64,000 nucleotides of DNA, taken from contig NZ_AORV01000046.1 in assembly GCF_000350485.1 (NCBI RefSeq), positions 1 to 64,000 of the forward strand, given 5' to 3'. Source of the DNA: Ruminiclostridium cellobioparum subsp. termitidis CT1112 (GTDB lineage Bacteria > Bacillota > Clostridia > Acetivibrionales > DSM-1351). The translations under genes were made by a program, and so were the position numbers. Position 1 is the stretch's first letter. Each line of letters starts with the position of its first letter. Below, piece after piece: positions 25,723-34,687 of this stretch. Below the pieces are notes generated by a model. The model saw nothing but the letters and a program-made list of their open reading frames with translations. It had not been told where the DNA came from and made no database searches.

Positions 25723-26574
25723 TCAGCTTTGACTGGTGTATACCAGATCGTCTATTTCTCCGCCCAATTTCTTAATTACAGCACGCACATGGTTGAAGGT
25801 CGACCTGTCCATTTCTTTTATATTTTTTAGAATATATCCTCTTAACAGCGGGATAGCCCTTCCGTCACCATAATCCCCAAGCACCTCCACGGCAAGTTTC
25901 AGATTTGAAACCACTCTGAAAGCGTGCTTAAGAAAATTAAAAATCTCATCGGACTGATTGTCCCTGGATATCTCAGCAACACAGGCCAATAAATGTTCCT
26001 GTATCTCAGGCTGCTCTGTTGCATGGAAGGTCTTTATCAAATCCTCCAGAACCTCCACATCATATTCCACTAAAGCCGCACATACGGCTTCGGAAATCAA
26101 GTCATCTCTAAAGCACTCCAGCAGCAGCTCAATCAGTTTTTTCTTATATTCAGGGTATCTGAAACATCCGATGGCATATACCGACTGCGATACGGCTAAA
26201 ACTTTTTTGGGCTCCTTGTTTTCCAGCCAGGCCTTTACAAAGCCGAATAATTTATCAGCCGCCTCTTCTCCGTATTCTTCCAGTCTGGCCATAAGAATAT
26301 CGGGCACACCCACATCTGAAACAGATGAGATATCTATAAATAATTCTGTAAGTTCCTCCAGAGAAGAAATGGAATTTATATACTCCATGGGAGTTTGCAT
26401 ATCAAGTTCTGGAAGCTTTGAATTCAACCATTCAAACTCTATTTCAGCTACCAGCTTTTCTTCGTCTACTTTTATTTCACAATTCTCACTGGTAGCATGT
26501 TCTTCAAGATAGCTGCTAAAACCGGCATCAACAGCAAGATTATAACTTTCAGCCACTATAGTGTTCTTTGTCAT
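25723..26574 (-). CDS. HEAT-like alpha-helical repeat protein of unknown function
   Basis: 283 residues, no signal or membrane segment. Almost entirely alpha-helical, with repeated ~35-residue helical pairs (for example SEAVCAALVEYDVEVLEDLIKTF; LLACVAEISRDNQSDEIFNFLKHAF; LAVEVLGDYGDGRAIPLLRGYI; VRAVIKKLGGEIDDL), which suggests a HEAT- or ARM-type solenoid. Acidic N-terminal part. It begins two bases after the stop of the membrane protein gene, so translation is likely coupled and the two may form a complex. I do not recognise the family. Confidence 0.6.
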   Translation of the reverse strand: MTKNTIVAESYNLAVDAGFSSYLEEHATSENCEIKVDEEKLVAEIEFEWLNSKLPELDMQTPMEYINSISSLEELTELFIDISSVSDVGVPDILMARLEEYGEEAADKLFGFVKAWLENKEPKKVLAVSQSVYAIGCFRYPEYKKKLIELLLECFRDDLISEAVCAALVEYDVEVLEDLIKTFHATEQPEIQEHLLACVAEISRDNQSDEIFNFLKHAFRVVSNLKLAVEVLGDYGDGRAIPLLRGYILKNIKEMDRSTFNHVRAVIKKLGGEIDDLVYTSQS

Positions 26575-26576
26575 TT

Positions 26577-27116
26577 TTACCAGAACCTTCTCTTTTTATT
26601 AGTCGTAGGCCGCTTCTTGGGTTGAAGGCCAAAAAGCCGTCTTATAAACGCATTCAGGTCAAAAGCCTTGTAACCTGCGAAATATCCCAAAAAGGACATT
26701 ACAACAATTGTGGCCCAGGCTGCTATATATCCGGATACCCGGTATCCGCCCAGCTTTGCAATAAACAGCATGGGAGCCGCCAGCCCTTTTATCAGGTTCA
26801 GCTTTAAGACATCAAAATTAATAATCGGTGACTCAAAGCTGAGGAATGAAATGATTATTTGCAGCAGTACCATGGGAGCTATTGCAATCAAGGCATATAT
26901 GATACTGTCGGTCAGCTTTACACTGCCATACCGTCTTTTGTCAACTCCGGTCAGGTGGTGCAGTTCGGAATATATCAGGAAAATCATTACAATAAAAATT
27001 GCAATGGAAAAAAGGCTGGCCTTGGAATAAAAGCCTATAAAAAATATATAAAAGAAAATCATTGCAAATAAGTAGTTCTTAAAAACCGCCCAGGCGCCGG
27101 TAAAATATTTCTTCAT
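26577..27116 (-). CDS. Polytopic membrane protein of unknown function
   Basis: 179 residues with about five predicted membrane helices (YLFAMIFFYIFFIGFYS; LFSIAIFIVMIFLIYSE; SIIYALIAIAPMVLLQIIISF; LAAPMLFIAKLGG; GYIAAWATIVVMSFLGYFAGY) and a very basic C-terminal tail (RRLFGLQPKKRPTTNKKRR). ATG after GGAGGGTTAC. A CCGCCT/AGGCGG hairpin (27130-27148) stands just before the ribosome binding site. Pairs with the downstream HEAT-like gene; function unknown. Confidence 0.7.
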   Translation of the reverse strand: MKKYFTGAWAVFKNYLFAMIFFYIFFIGFYSKASLFSIAIFIVMIFLIYSELHHLTGVDKRRYGSVKLTDSIIYALIAIAPMVLLQIIISFLSFESPIINFDVLKLNLIKGLAAPMLFIAKLGGYRVSGYIAAWATIVVMSFLGYFAGYKAFDLNAFIRRLFGLQPKKRPTTNKKRRFW

Positions 27117-27331
27117 GTAACCCTCCGTTCCGCCTTACTCGCAGGCGGTATAAGCGGGAAATGCACAATGACTCATTTAATGTTATTATACAATACTCTA
27201 TGAAAGTATTTCACCAAACAAGCAGCTTATTCCCAGCAAAAATTGATATATAACGAATTATAGCATACACAACCCATTAGGTACATTGTTTTAAAAAATT
27301 TTTATGGTAAACAGATATAGTAATCCTATTG

Positions 27332-29134
27332 CTAAAAATCCTTCTCAACCAATCCTGCTTTTATACTGTCAAGCTTTGCATAATTTACCGAGGTATTGCC
27401 TTTTAAGTACAAAATATTCAACTTCTTTAAATTAACCAATGGTGAATAATCCGTTATTATATTGTCCCTGATATATAATTCCGTCAGCGATGTTAATGCC
27501 GATAATGAACTTATGCTTGAAATCCTGTTTCCGTTCAGGGACAGCACCTCGAGCCCGGTAAGCGCCTTAAGCGGCGAAATATCGGATATGTTATTCCTCT
27601 GGAGGTATAACACCCTGAGATTTTTCAAATAGCTCAAACTGGTTATATCCGTTATCTGGGCATTGCTTATATCCAGATACTCCAGGTTGGTAAGTTTTTT
27701 CAGGTCGGAAAGTGTTTTTACCCCCGACGGTACGGCAAGTCTGTACACTTTGGACAATTCGCTGCTGTATATGGTTCCAGCGGGCTTCATCAGCTGCTTC
27801 CTCACTGCTGCTTCAACCACCCCGTCATTAAAGGTCACCTTTGCACCGGGTGCTGCCGGGGTCATCACAGGCAGAGCACTTAATATGCTGTCCCATACAT
27901 CAAGGCCATATGCTTTTGAGGTCTTGTCGGTATAGTCGGGCACATTTGCCAGGCTCCACAGGGAAATACCGCCAAGGCCGTATTCCTTTACCATATCTAT
28001 TTTTGCCTTTATGCTTTTGCTGTTCTCATACAAAGCAACATTATATGTGTGGTCTACTGCATTATAAAACTGGAGCACAGGACCCTGAAGCTCGTTATTG
28101 TAACCGTAAACCATTTTTACCGCCTTGCCGTCGGTATTCTGAATGCGGTTATAGAGCATCTGATATGTAGGTGTATTACGGGTTTCCATGCTTATAACCG
28201 ATCCTGGGATCTTATTCCATGCATCGGCTGATGCAGCTTCAAACCGCCACTGTGCCGCATCAAAATTGATTTGAAGCATCACTCTGGACAGATTTGCCTT
28301 ATCCACATTCTTTTTTATATCTTCCATCGCAAGTTTTATTTTCTTGATAGGTGCCAGACCGTCAATAGGACTCAGGCTATTGTATCCGGCATACTGCATT
28401 ACCTGTCCTTTGTCCAGAACGGTTACCGGCTCGTAGTCATGGGCCATTACAATCATTTTGTCGGCTGTAGCCGCTATTTCCCCGTAATTGTAGCCTGAAT
28501 AATTCAATAGAGGATTAACGGCAACATACAATTTTTTGTTAATGCCATTCAGCTGGGCTTTCAGCTCCTTAAGGAATTGAATATACCAGTCGCTGACAGA
28601 CTTTCCGCCAATAATCATGTTTTTGCCGCTTATATCCTTATCCTGAAGCCCTTCAAAGTCAATTACCACACCGTCGAAATAGATGCCGCTGCCATTGCCC
28701 GCTTCGTTCTTCAGCAATTCTACTATTGCTTTTACCGCCTTATTCCGCTGTTCCTCATAGGGCAATATTGCTATTGCATTGACACTGTCGGAAAAAATAT
28801 TCAGCTGGATGGATTTATTTTTGCTTTTGGCATATTTCAATACATCAGTATAATCCGCAGGATAATAAAACATTGTATTCCCATTTATACCCAGCTCGGT
28901 AACCACTCCCTGGTCCAGATCAGCGTACATTCTGCCCCATGCAAAACTTACCGAATCAAGTTCATCTATGTATTTTTTCATACTTTCGGAAAATGTCACC
29001 TGAGCAGGATAGAAAGCGTGCAGTTCCAGCTTCTGTTCCGGTTCGGCCTGTGCTGACAAAGTCAGATTGGGTACAAAACTGACCAGCATTGCAAGAATCA
29101 GAATTATACGTATTGCTGATTTTAAATTTTTCAT
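27332..29134 (-). CDS. Secreted GH18-like protein with C-terminal leucine-rich repeats
   Basis: 600 residues. Signal peptide (IILILAMLVSFVPNLTLSAQA). Residues about 35-410 form a GH18-type barrel: FDGVVIDFEGL keeps D154, D159 and E161 of the DGxDxDxE motif, but the middle Asp is Val157, and AHDY and GGISLWSLAN lie further on. Residues about 455-590 hold five or so 22-residue internalin-type leucine-rich repeats ([54 protein letters not shown]). GH18 enzymes cut beta-1,4-GlcNAc polymers; spore- or wall-lytic members share this layout. Catalysis is plausible because the acid Glu is present. No SLH, dockerin or sortase signal was seen, so anchoring is unclear. Confidence 0.8.
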   Translation of the reverse strand: MKNLKSAIRIILILAMLVSFVPNLTLSAQAEPEQKLELHAFYPAQVTFSESMKKYIDELDSVSFAWGRMYADLDQGVVTELGINGNTMFYYPADYTDVLKYAKSKNKSIQLNIFSDSVNAIAILPYEEQRNKAVKAIVELLKNEAGNGSGIYFDGVVIDFEGLQDKDISGKNMIIGGKSVSDWYIQFLKELKAQLNGINKKLYVAVNPLLNYSGYNYGEIAATADKMIVMAHDYEPVTVLDKGQVMQYAGYNSLSPIDGLAPIKKIKLAMEDIKKNVDKANLSRVMLQINFDAAQWRFEAASADAWNKIPGSVISMETRNTPTYQMLYNRIQNTDGKAVKMVYGYNNELQGPVLQFYNAVDHTYNVALYENSKSIKAKIDMVKEYGLGGISLWSLANVPDYTDKTSKAYGLDVWDSILSALPVMTPAAPGAKVTFNDGVVEAAVRKQLMKPAGTIYSSELSKVYRLAVPSGVKTLSDLKKLTNLEYLDISNAQITDITSLSYLKNLRVLYLQRNNISDISPLKALTGLEVLSLNGNRISSISSLSALTSLTELYIRDNIITDYSPLVNLKKLNILYLKGNTSVNYAKLDSIKAGLVEKDF

Positions 29135-29191
29135 TTTAACCCTTTAACCTCTGTCTTTCAATTATTTTCTAGCAAAATTTTCAAATAGCTT

Positions 29192-29238
29192 CCAGTGGTC
29201 TGTAACATCTGAAACGTATACGGTCCGGCAGCCACTGG
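29192..29238 (-). repeat. Hairpin upstream of the GH18-LRR gene; copy 2 of the 29-nt motif
   Basis: CCAGTGG (29192-29198) and CCACTGG (29232-29238) pair. The interval holds the 29-base block shared with 6513-6563 (CTGTAAC-TCTGAAAC-TATAC-GTCCGG). It lies about 60 bases before the start codon of the GH18-LRR gene. Confidence 0.6.
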
Positions 29239-29337
29239 TTTATATTTATTAATTTTACCATATTGTAGAGTCAGGGTATGTTAAAAATCCGTTACAAAGC
29301 TTAATTTTCCAGGATTCTGTAAACTTTGTTCAAAAAA

Positions 29338-29363
29338 ACCCGGCAAAAATACTTGCCAGGTTT
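29338..29363 (-). terminator. Terminator of the 45-residue gene
   Basis: On the minus strand AACCTGGCA...TGCCGGGTT forms a stem with one G-T pair and is followed by TTTTTTTG. Confidence 0.75.
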
Positions 29364-29378
29364 ATCTATTTACCGTTT

Positions 29379-29516
29379 TTATTTACCTTTTTTATCATCT
29401 TTTTCAGAATTACCGGATTCTGCCTTCCCCCATTTATATTCCTTATTGAACGGCGATGCTTTTAAAAAACTGCCAATTTCCATGTCTACCTTTCCAAACG
29501 GATTCCAGCCTTTCAT
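29379..29516 (-). CDS. Small hypothetical protein, 45 residues
   Basis: Too short for usual gene calling, but it has an excellent AGGGAGG ribosome binding site 7-8 bases before ATG 29516 and its own terminator 15 bases after the stop. The product starts MKGWNPFGKVDMEIGSFLKA and ends in a charged tail (SGNSEKDDKKGK). There is no signal peptide or membrane segment, and the family is unknown to me. Confidence 0.65.
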   Translation of the reverse strand: MKGWNPFGKVDMEIGSFLKASPFNKEYKWGKAESGNSEKDDKKGK

Positions 29517-29839
29517 AATAAAACCTCCCTATAATTTGATTAAATAAACCGGTGTCCAATCCTCGATTTTTTAACAGTGATTACATTAACCAATTACGTG
29601 TACGCTTACATTTTCACTTCCCAAAACCATACAAGAGCCTGTTTAATACTCCATTGCGCCTGTCCTTTTGTCGGCTCTTATATAGATTATCCTACTCTAA
29701 CAATTTAAAGGTTTCAAGGTAGCAAATGATTTTTTTTATATATTTATTTTTATTTATAAATCAAATTTTTATAGGTGTTAAATTTAGCTTATACATGCAT
29801 TATTTTTAAATAAAATGTATTTGAAAGGCATATTTGGCA
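29517..29839. other. Gene-free stretch between the 45-residue gene and ribH
   Basis: AT-rich and without a convincing ORF. AAGAGCC (29632-29638) can pair with GGCTCTT about 40 bases later, but no T-run follows. It presumably holds the promoter of the 45-residue gene. No clear terminator was seen after ribH. Confidence 0.4.
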
Positions 29840-30310
29840 TTATTTTAACTGTTTAAGCAGATTTGCCATTTCGATTGCGGTCACAGCGGCATCATATCCC
29901 TTGTTTCCAGCTTTTGTTCCCGCTCTTTCGACAGCCTGCTCTATGGTATCTGTTGTCAGAACTCCAAATATCACAGGGATCCCGGTATCCAATGAAACCT
30001 TTGCAATGCCCTTTGCCACTTCACCGGCAACATAGTCGAAATGCGGTGTAGAACCCCTTATGACGGCTCCAAGGCAGATGACCGCATCAAATTTTTGAGA
30101 AGCCGCCATTTTTTGTGCCGCAAGGGGTATCTCAAAAGCACCCGGTACCCAGGCTGCTTCGATGTCCTCTTCTTTTCCGCCGTGTCTTGAAATGGCATCT
30201 ATTGCGCCGCTCAGCAGCCTGCTGCTGATAAATTCGTTGAACCTGCCTGTAATAATGCCCAACTTTAAACCCTCTGCAATCAAATTTCCTTCATGTGTTT
30301 TTATTGTCAT
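29840..30310 (-). CDS. ribH: 6,7-dimethyl-8-ribityllumazine synthase
   Basis: 156 residues, the usual length. It joins 5-amino-6-ribitylaminouracil and 3,4-dihydroxy-2-butanone 4-phosphate to form lumazine. Motifs: [55 protein letters not shown] (with the catalytic His) and [17 protein letters not shown]. Its start overlaps the ribBA stop by 4 bases. Last gene of the riboflavin operon. Confidence 0.97.
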   Translation of the reverse strand: MTIKTHEGNLIAEGLKLGIITGRFNEFISSRLLSGAIDAISRHGGKEEDIEAAWVPGAFEIPLAAQKMAASQKFDAVICLGAVIRGSTPHFDYVAGEVAKGIAKVSLDTGIPVIFGVLTTDTIEQAVERAGTKAGNKGYDAAVTAIEMANLLKQLK

Positions 30311-31554
30311 GCTTTACCGCCCTCCTGATGTTTTAGTGTATTTGTGTCAATATTGACATCACCGAGTATATGTCCCATCTTTTCCTTTTTCGTCCTCATG
30401 TAAAATTCATTTGACTCATTGGTTTGAACCGTGATAGGCACTCTTTCAACCACCTCAAGTCCGTATCCCTCCAATCCGACCACTTTTTTGGGATTATTGG
30501 TCAAAAGCCTTATTTTTCTCACACCCAGATCATAAAGTATCTGAGCGCCAATGCCGTATTCCCGCAAATCCGGAGCAAAACCCAGCAGTTCATTGGCCTC
30601 TACGGTATCCTTACCCTTATCCTGCAGTTCATAGGCACGTATTTTATTTACCAGACCTATCCCGCGCCCCTCCTGACGCATATACAGCAGAATGCCCCTT
30701 CCCTCGCTGCCAATCTGTCTCATTGCGGCATCCAGCTGTTCTCCGCAGTCACATCTCTTTGAGTGGAAGGCATCTCCCGTCAGGCACTCTGAATGCACCC
30801 TTACCAGCACAGGTTCATCTGAACTGCCTATGTCCCCTTTGACCAGGGCAACATGGTGCTCGCCGTTCACAACATTTTCATAGGCCGCAATGGTAAAATT
30901 CCCGTATTCGGTGGGAAGTTCGGCAAAGGCGGCAGCCTTTACCAGTTTTTCGTTGTTTCTTCTATATCTGATCAATTCGGCTACAGTTATTACTTTAAGA
31001 GCATGCTTTTTTGAAAATTCCATCAACTGGGGTACTCTTGCCATGGTTCCATCATCATTCATGATCTCACATATCACTCCGGCAGGATACAAACCTGCCA
31101 TTCTCGCAAGATCCACTGCCGCCTCGGTATGCCCCGAACGCTTCAACACACCGCCATCCCTGGCAATCAGCGGAAATATGTGCCCCGGTCTCAAAAAGTC
31201 ATTGCTGCCCGAACCGGGGTCCACCAGCTTCTTTACGGTGTTTGCCCTTTCATGGGCCGATATGCCCGTTGTGGAGCTTTTGTGATCCACAGTGACGGTA
31301 AATGCGGTTTTCATACTTTCGGTATTCCTCTCCACCATCAGGCCAAGCCCCAACTCTACTGCACGTGCTTCGGTCACTGGGGCACATATCATTCCTCTTC
31401 CATATGAGGCCATAAAGTTAATGCTCCCGGGAGTTACCTTTTCAGCAGCCATCAGGAGGTCCCCTTCATTTTCACGGTCCTCATCATCCACGACTATGAT
31501 CATCCTTCCCTGCCTTATATCTTCTATGGCCTCTTCAATAGTATTAAATTTCAT
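30307..31554 (-). CDS. ribBA: Bifunctional DHBP synthase / GTP cyclohydrolase II
   Basis: 415 residues. N-terminal 3,4-dihydroxy-2-butanone 4-phosphate synthase (about 1-205: [43 protein letters not shown]) and C-terminal GTP cyclohydrolase II (about 206-400) with the zinc cysteines in [20 protein letters not shown] and [12 protein letters not shown]. It supplies both precursors of lumazine. Third gene of ribD-ribE-ribBA-ribH, overlapping ribH by ATGA. Confidence 0.97.
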   Translation of the reverse strand: MKFNTIEEAIEDIRQGRMIIVVDDEDRENEGDLLMAAEKVTPGSINFMASYGRGMICAPVTEARAVELGLGLMVERNTESMKTAFTVTVDHKSSTTGISAHERANTVKKLVDPGSGSNDFLRPGHIFPLIARDGGVLKRSGHTEAAVDLARMAGLYPAGVICEIMNDDGTMARVPQLMEFSKKHALKVITVAELIRYRRNNEKLVKAAAFAELPTEYGNFTIAAYENVVNGEHHVALVKGDIGSSDEPVLVRVHSECLTGDAFHSKRCDCGEQLDAAMRQIGSEGRGILLYMRQEGRGIGLVNKIRAYELQDKGKDTVEANELLGFAPDLREYGIGAQILYDLGVRKIRLLTNNPKKVVGLEGYGLEVVERVPITVQTNESNEFYMRTKKEKMGHILGDVNIDTNTLKHQEGGKA

Positions 31555-31582
31555 TTCTTCTCCTCCTTTTCATTAAAGTTTA

Positions 31583-32233
31583 TCAGGCAAAACCGTTTTC
31601 CCGGAGAAAATCCAGAGATATATCCCTGCCGGGTTCCGGTTTATACTTTTTGTTTAAAAGCTTTTCCACATACTTGCCTATCACATCACATTCAATATTG
31701 ATCACGTCCCCGGCTTTCCTGGAGCCAAGGGTGGTTACTCCGGCAGTCAGCGGTATAAGTGACACTCTAAAACTCTTTTCATCCGCATGGGCAACTGTCA
31801 GACTTGTGCCATCCAGTGCAACCGAACCTTTCATGACAATGTAGTTCATGATGGCATCGGGGGCTTCAAGCGTAAGCCAGATGGCGTTATCCTCTTCCGT
31901 TCTTCCTGTCACAATTCCCGTACCGTCAATGTGTCCGGTTACAATATGCCCTCCCAGCCTGTCTGTTATCCTCAGAGCTCTTTCGAGATTTACCCTGTAC
32001 GATAACTTTAATTTGTTAAGGCCGGTCCTTCTCATGGTTTCAGGCATGACATCAGCCGAGAACCCCTGCTCTCCCCGTTCGGTCACCGTAAGGCATATAC
32101 CGTTCACTGCAATACTGTCCCCTGTCTTTACATCCTTCATTATGTTTGGACAGTGTATCGAAAGCCGGATGGACAGACTTCCATGTACAATTCCCCTGAT
32201 TTCACCCACTTCCTCTATGATCCCTGTAAACAT
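31583..32233 (-). CDS. ribE: Riboflavin synthase, alpha subunit
   Basis: 216 residues. Dismutates two lumazines into riboflavin. Two lumazine-binding repeats: MFTGIIEEVGEI...GDSIAVNGICLTV and GHIVTGHIDGTGIV...KGSVALDGTSLTVA. The start overlaps the ribD end by 19 bases, so it is translationally coupled. Confidence 0.97.
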   Translation of the reverse strand: MFTGIIEEVGEIRGIVHGSLSIRLSIHCPNIMKDVKTGDSIAVNGICLTVTERGEQGFSADVMPETMRRTGLNKLKLSYRVNLERALRITDRLGGHIVTGHIDGTGIVTGRTEEDNAIWLTLEAPDAIMNYIVMKGSVALDGTSLTVAHADEKSFRVSLIPLTAGVTTLGSRKAGDVINIECDVIGKYVEKLLNKKYKPEPGRDISLDFLRENGFA

Positions 32234-33336
32234 GAGACTCCTTTCACATACCCTTCTATCAGGATATCCTCATCAAACCTGCTTATACTGATATCCCTCA
32301 ATTCAAGTGCATCTTTCATAAATTGTATTCCTTCCCCTTCAACCGGTGTTTTTGCATCCCTTCCTCCAATAATTTTGGGTGCTATAAACACCATTACCTT
32401 ATCCACTATCTCTGAGTTCAATGCAGCGGCATTCAGGCCGCCGCCGCCCTCCAACAGCACACTGTCCATTTCCTCCCTGTGCAGCTCCTCCATCAGCCGG
32501 GACAGGTCAACATGTCCCTGGGCCCCATCCAGCTTGAAAATGCGTACACCCCTGTCTGTGAGTATTTTCTCCTTTTCACCCCCGATTGCCGATGTTGTTG
32601 CAAGTATAACGCCGGCTGCCGATCCGCTGTTGATAACCCGGCTGTCCACAGGTATTTTTCCCTTGCTGTCAACAATGATTCTGACAGGGTCATTGCCGCT
32701 TTTGTAACCCAGTCTTGTGGTAAGTGACGGGTTGTCGGTCAGGACCGTATTTATTCCCACCATGATGGCAGAAACTCTGTCCCGTATAATATGCACCTGT
32801 TCTCTCGAACTCTCTCCCGAAATCCATCTGGAGTCTCCAGCAAACGAGGCGATTTTTCCATCCAGTGTCATTGCGGTTTTCATGATGACAAAGGGCTTCT
32901 TTTCAGTGACATATTTGATAAATATCTCATTAAGCCTTCTAGCCTCTTTTTCAAGCACCCCCACAACAGTTTCAATTCCGGCATTCCTCAGCCTACTGAT
33001 TCCCCTGCCGCAAACCTTTGGGTTGGGGTCTTCCATTGCAATCACCACTTTTCTGATACCGGCTTTAATAATTGCCTCGGCACAGGGCGGTGTCCTTCCG
33101 TAATGGGAGCAGGGCTCGAGGTTGACGTAGAGCGTCCCTCCCCCGACCTCTCCCTTTGCATTCCGGAAGGCTGCCACCTCCGCATGAGCACCGCCCAATT
33201 TCTCATGGCAGCCCTCGGCAATGATTTCTCCGTCCCGGACAATTACCGCACCCACAAGAGGATTGGGATTGGTTCTTCCCCATCCCCCTTTGGCAAGTTC
33301 CAGAGCTCTTCTCATATAATTTTCATCAATTTTCAT
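32215..33336 (-). CDS. ribD: Bifunctional riboflavin deaminase-reductase
   Basis: 373 residues from ATG 33336, preceded by GAGGGAG; the longer frame to 33405 runs into the leader terminator and is rejected. Deaminase domain with zinc ligands in GAHAEVAAF and EPCSHYGRTPPCAEAI, then a dihydrofolate-reductase-like reductase domain (FVIMKTAMTLDGKIAS; SVLLEGGGGLNAAAL). Catalyses the second and third steps after GTP cyclohydrolase II. First gene of the operon, controlled by the FMN riboswitch upstream. Confidence 0.96.
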   Translation of the reverse strand: MKIDENYMRRALELAKGGWGRTNPNPLVGAVIVRDGEIIAEGCHEKLGGAHAEVAAFRNAKGEVGGGTLYVNLEPCSHYGRTPPCAEAIIKAGIRKVVIAMEDPNPKVCGRGISRLRNAGIETVVGVLEKEARRLNEIFIKYVTEKKPFVIMKTAMTLDGKIASFAGDSRWISGESSREQVHIIRDRVSAIMVGINTVLTDNPSLTTRLGYKSGNDPVRIIVDSKGKIPVDSRVINSGSAAGVILATTSAIGGEKEKILTDRGVRIFKLDGAQGHVDLSRLMEELHREEMDSVLLEGGGGLNAAALNSEIVDKVMVFIAPKIIGGRDAKTPVEGEGIQFMKDALELRDISISRFDEDILIEGYVKGVSCLQGS

Positions 33337-33360
33337 AATACAAACTCCCTCATCCATCTT

Positions 33361-33401
33361 ATAAAAACACAAAGTCCCCGGAGTAAAACTACCCCAGGGA
33401 C
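33361..33401 (-). terminator. Riboswitch-controlled terminator in the rib leader
   Basis: On the minus strand GTCCCTGGGGT pairs with ACTCCGGGGAC (about 11 bp with G-T pairs, loop AGTTTT; 33374-33401), followed by TTTGTGTTTTTAT. It lies between the FMN aptamer and ribD, so FMN binding should favour early termination. Confidence 0.85.
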
Positions 33402-33423
33402 GCAAAAAATACCAAAATAAAAT

Positions 33424-33546
33424 ACACTATCTTCCATCCAGACTGTACTGTCGGCTCCGGAATCTGACCGGATCTGCTTTCGCTCGCGGGCTCGCATTTT
33501 CATGCCTACCGCCGGTAAGGAATTTCACCTATCCCTGAAGTGTTTA
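33424..33546 (-). promoter_or_regulatory. FMN riboswitch (RFN element)
   Basis: On the minus strand the canonical blocks occur in order: GGATAGGTGAAATTCC, ACCGGCGGTAGGC, AGCCCGCGAGC, GCAGATCCGGTCAGATTCC, GGAGCCGACAGTACAG and TCTGGATGGAAGA, closed by a short P1. It precedes ribD and a terminator hairpin, the standard attenuation layout of Firmicutes riboflavin operons. Confidence 0.97.
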
Positions 33547-33574
33547 TAACACTATATACTATTCAATTAATTTA

Positions 33575-33603
33575 AATTTAGCATTTGGTTCATCAATAGT
33601 CAA
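33575..33603 (-). promoter_or_regulatory. Promoter of the riboflavin operon
   Basis: On the minus strand TTGACT (33598-33603), a 17-base spacer and TAAATT (33575-33580). Transcription would start about 20 bases before the FMN aptamer. Confidence 0.6.
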
Positions 33604-33752
33604 GGCTATTTTTTTATTGCCTGTAAATTTTTATATCACTCATCTATCAGAACTAATTTTATTAAAAAAAGAAGTGTCACATAATGAAATTACTTTCACT
33701 ATACAACACTCATTTAGAAAAACCGCTTGCGGGTTATACATTATTCATTGTG

Positions 33753-34616
33753 CTAAAGTAATAATTTTCTTCTAAATTCCTTAGGAGAACATTTGTTATA
33801 TTTATAAAAAAATTTATAAAAATTTGCCATGTTGGGCATTCCAATTAGAGAGGCCGTTTCCAGTACCGAAACATCCCTTGTCAGTAAAATCAGTTCTGCA
33901 TTTACAATTTTCTTATAATTTACATATTCTAAAAATGTTTTTCCTGTATACTTCTTAAAATACTTTCCAAAATAAAAATAATCCAGATTCATTAATTTTG
34001 CCGCTTCCTGCATATCAACCCTGCTACTTATATTTTTTTCAATATAGTCCAGTACCGGCAACAGTTTTATAATCCCGGAATCGTTTTTTAAATCCAGCAG
34101 GGAACTCCTGTCACTGCGTACAAGTTCAAGTATGATTTTGTAAATAAGACTGTACATGGCAATTTCATAACCCTTTTCTCTTCGGGCATACTCCCTTGAG
34201 ATTTCATTTATATGGTCGAATATCCGCCGCTTGACCTCGGGGCTCTCGGTGAATATGTAGTTGAGCTTGCTATACAAACGGCCGGCTTCAGTAAAATATT
34301 TCATATAAGAGATGAGATTCTGTCCTATATACTTGAAAATATCGAACTGCAGAACAATATATTCCATAATGCCCTCATCCTTAAAGGAATGATGAGGTTC
34401 AAAGGAACCGATAATAGCCACATCCCCGGCAGTCAGTCTGAATATTTTGTCTTTGGTGTAAATACTGAATTCTCCTCTGACCACTGCTATGAGCTCCAGT
34501 TCATTATGATAATGCCACTTGCCCGTAACCTTTTCATTCCTGAATTCGTGCAAGACCCGAACAGGCTGCAGAGGATTATCATATACAATTTCTTCGCTGA
34601 TATGACTTGGAACCAT
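33753..34616 (-). CDS. AraC-family regulator with cupin sensor domain
   Basis: 287 residues. N-terminal cupin-like ligand domain (KWHYHNELELIAVVRGEFSI; FEPHHSF) and C-terminal AraC double helix-turn-helix (YFYFGKYFKKYTGKTFLEYV; GMPNMANFYKFFYKYNKCSPKEF). Lies 71 bases downstream of the GH127-like gene in the same direction and probably controls it in response to a plant sugar (inference). Confidence 0.88.
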   Translation of the reverse strand: MVPSHISEEIVYDNPLQPVRVLHEFRNEKVTGKWHYHNELELIAVVRGEFSIYTKDKIFRLTAGDVAIIGSFEPHHSFKDEGIMEYIVLQFDIFKYIGQNLISYMKYFTEAGRLYSKLNYIFTESPEVKRRIFDHINEISREYARREKGYEIAMYSLIYKIILELVRSDRSSLLDLKNDSGIIKLLPVLDYIEKNISSRVDMQEAAKLMNLDYFYFGKYFKKYTGKTFLEYVNYKKIVNAELILLTRDVSVLETASLIGMPNMANFYKFFYKYNKCSPKEFRRKLLL

Positions 34617-34687
34617 AGTATTCTCCTGAATTTTCCAGTAGTCCGCCGATAAACTTTATTAATATTATAGCACAGCAAATGTAACTT

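Noticed and set aside
29632-29680. Possible hairpin AAGAGCC/GGCTCTT in the gap upstream of the 45-residue gene
   Set aside because: Only seven pairs with a loop of more than 30 bases and no T-run; not distinguishable from chance.
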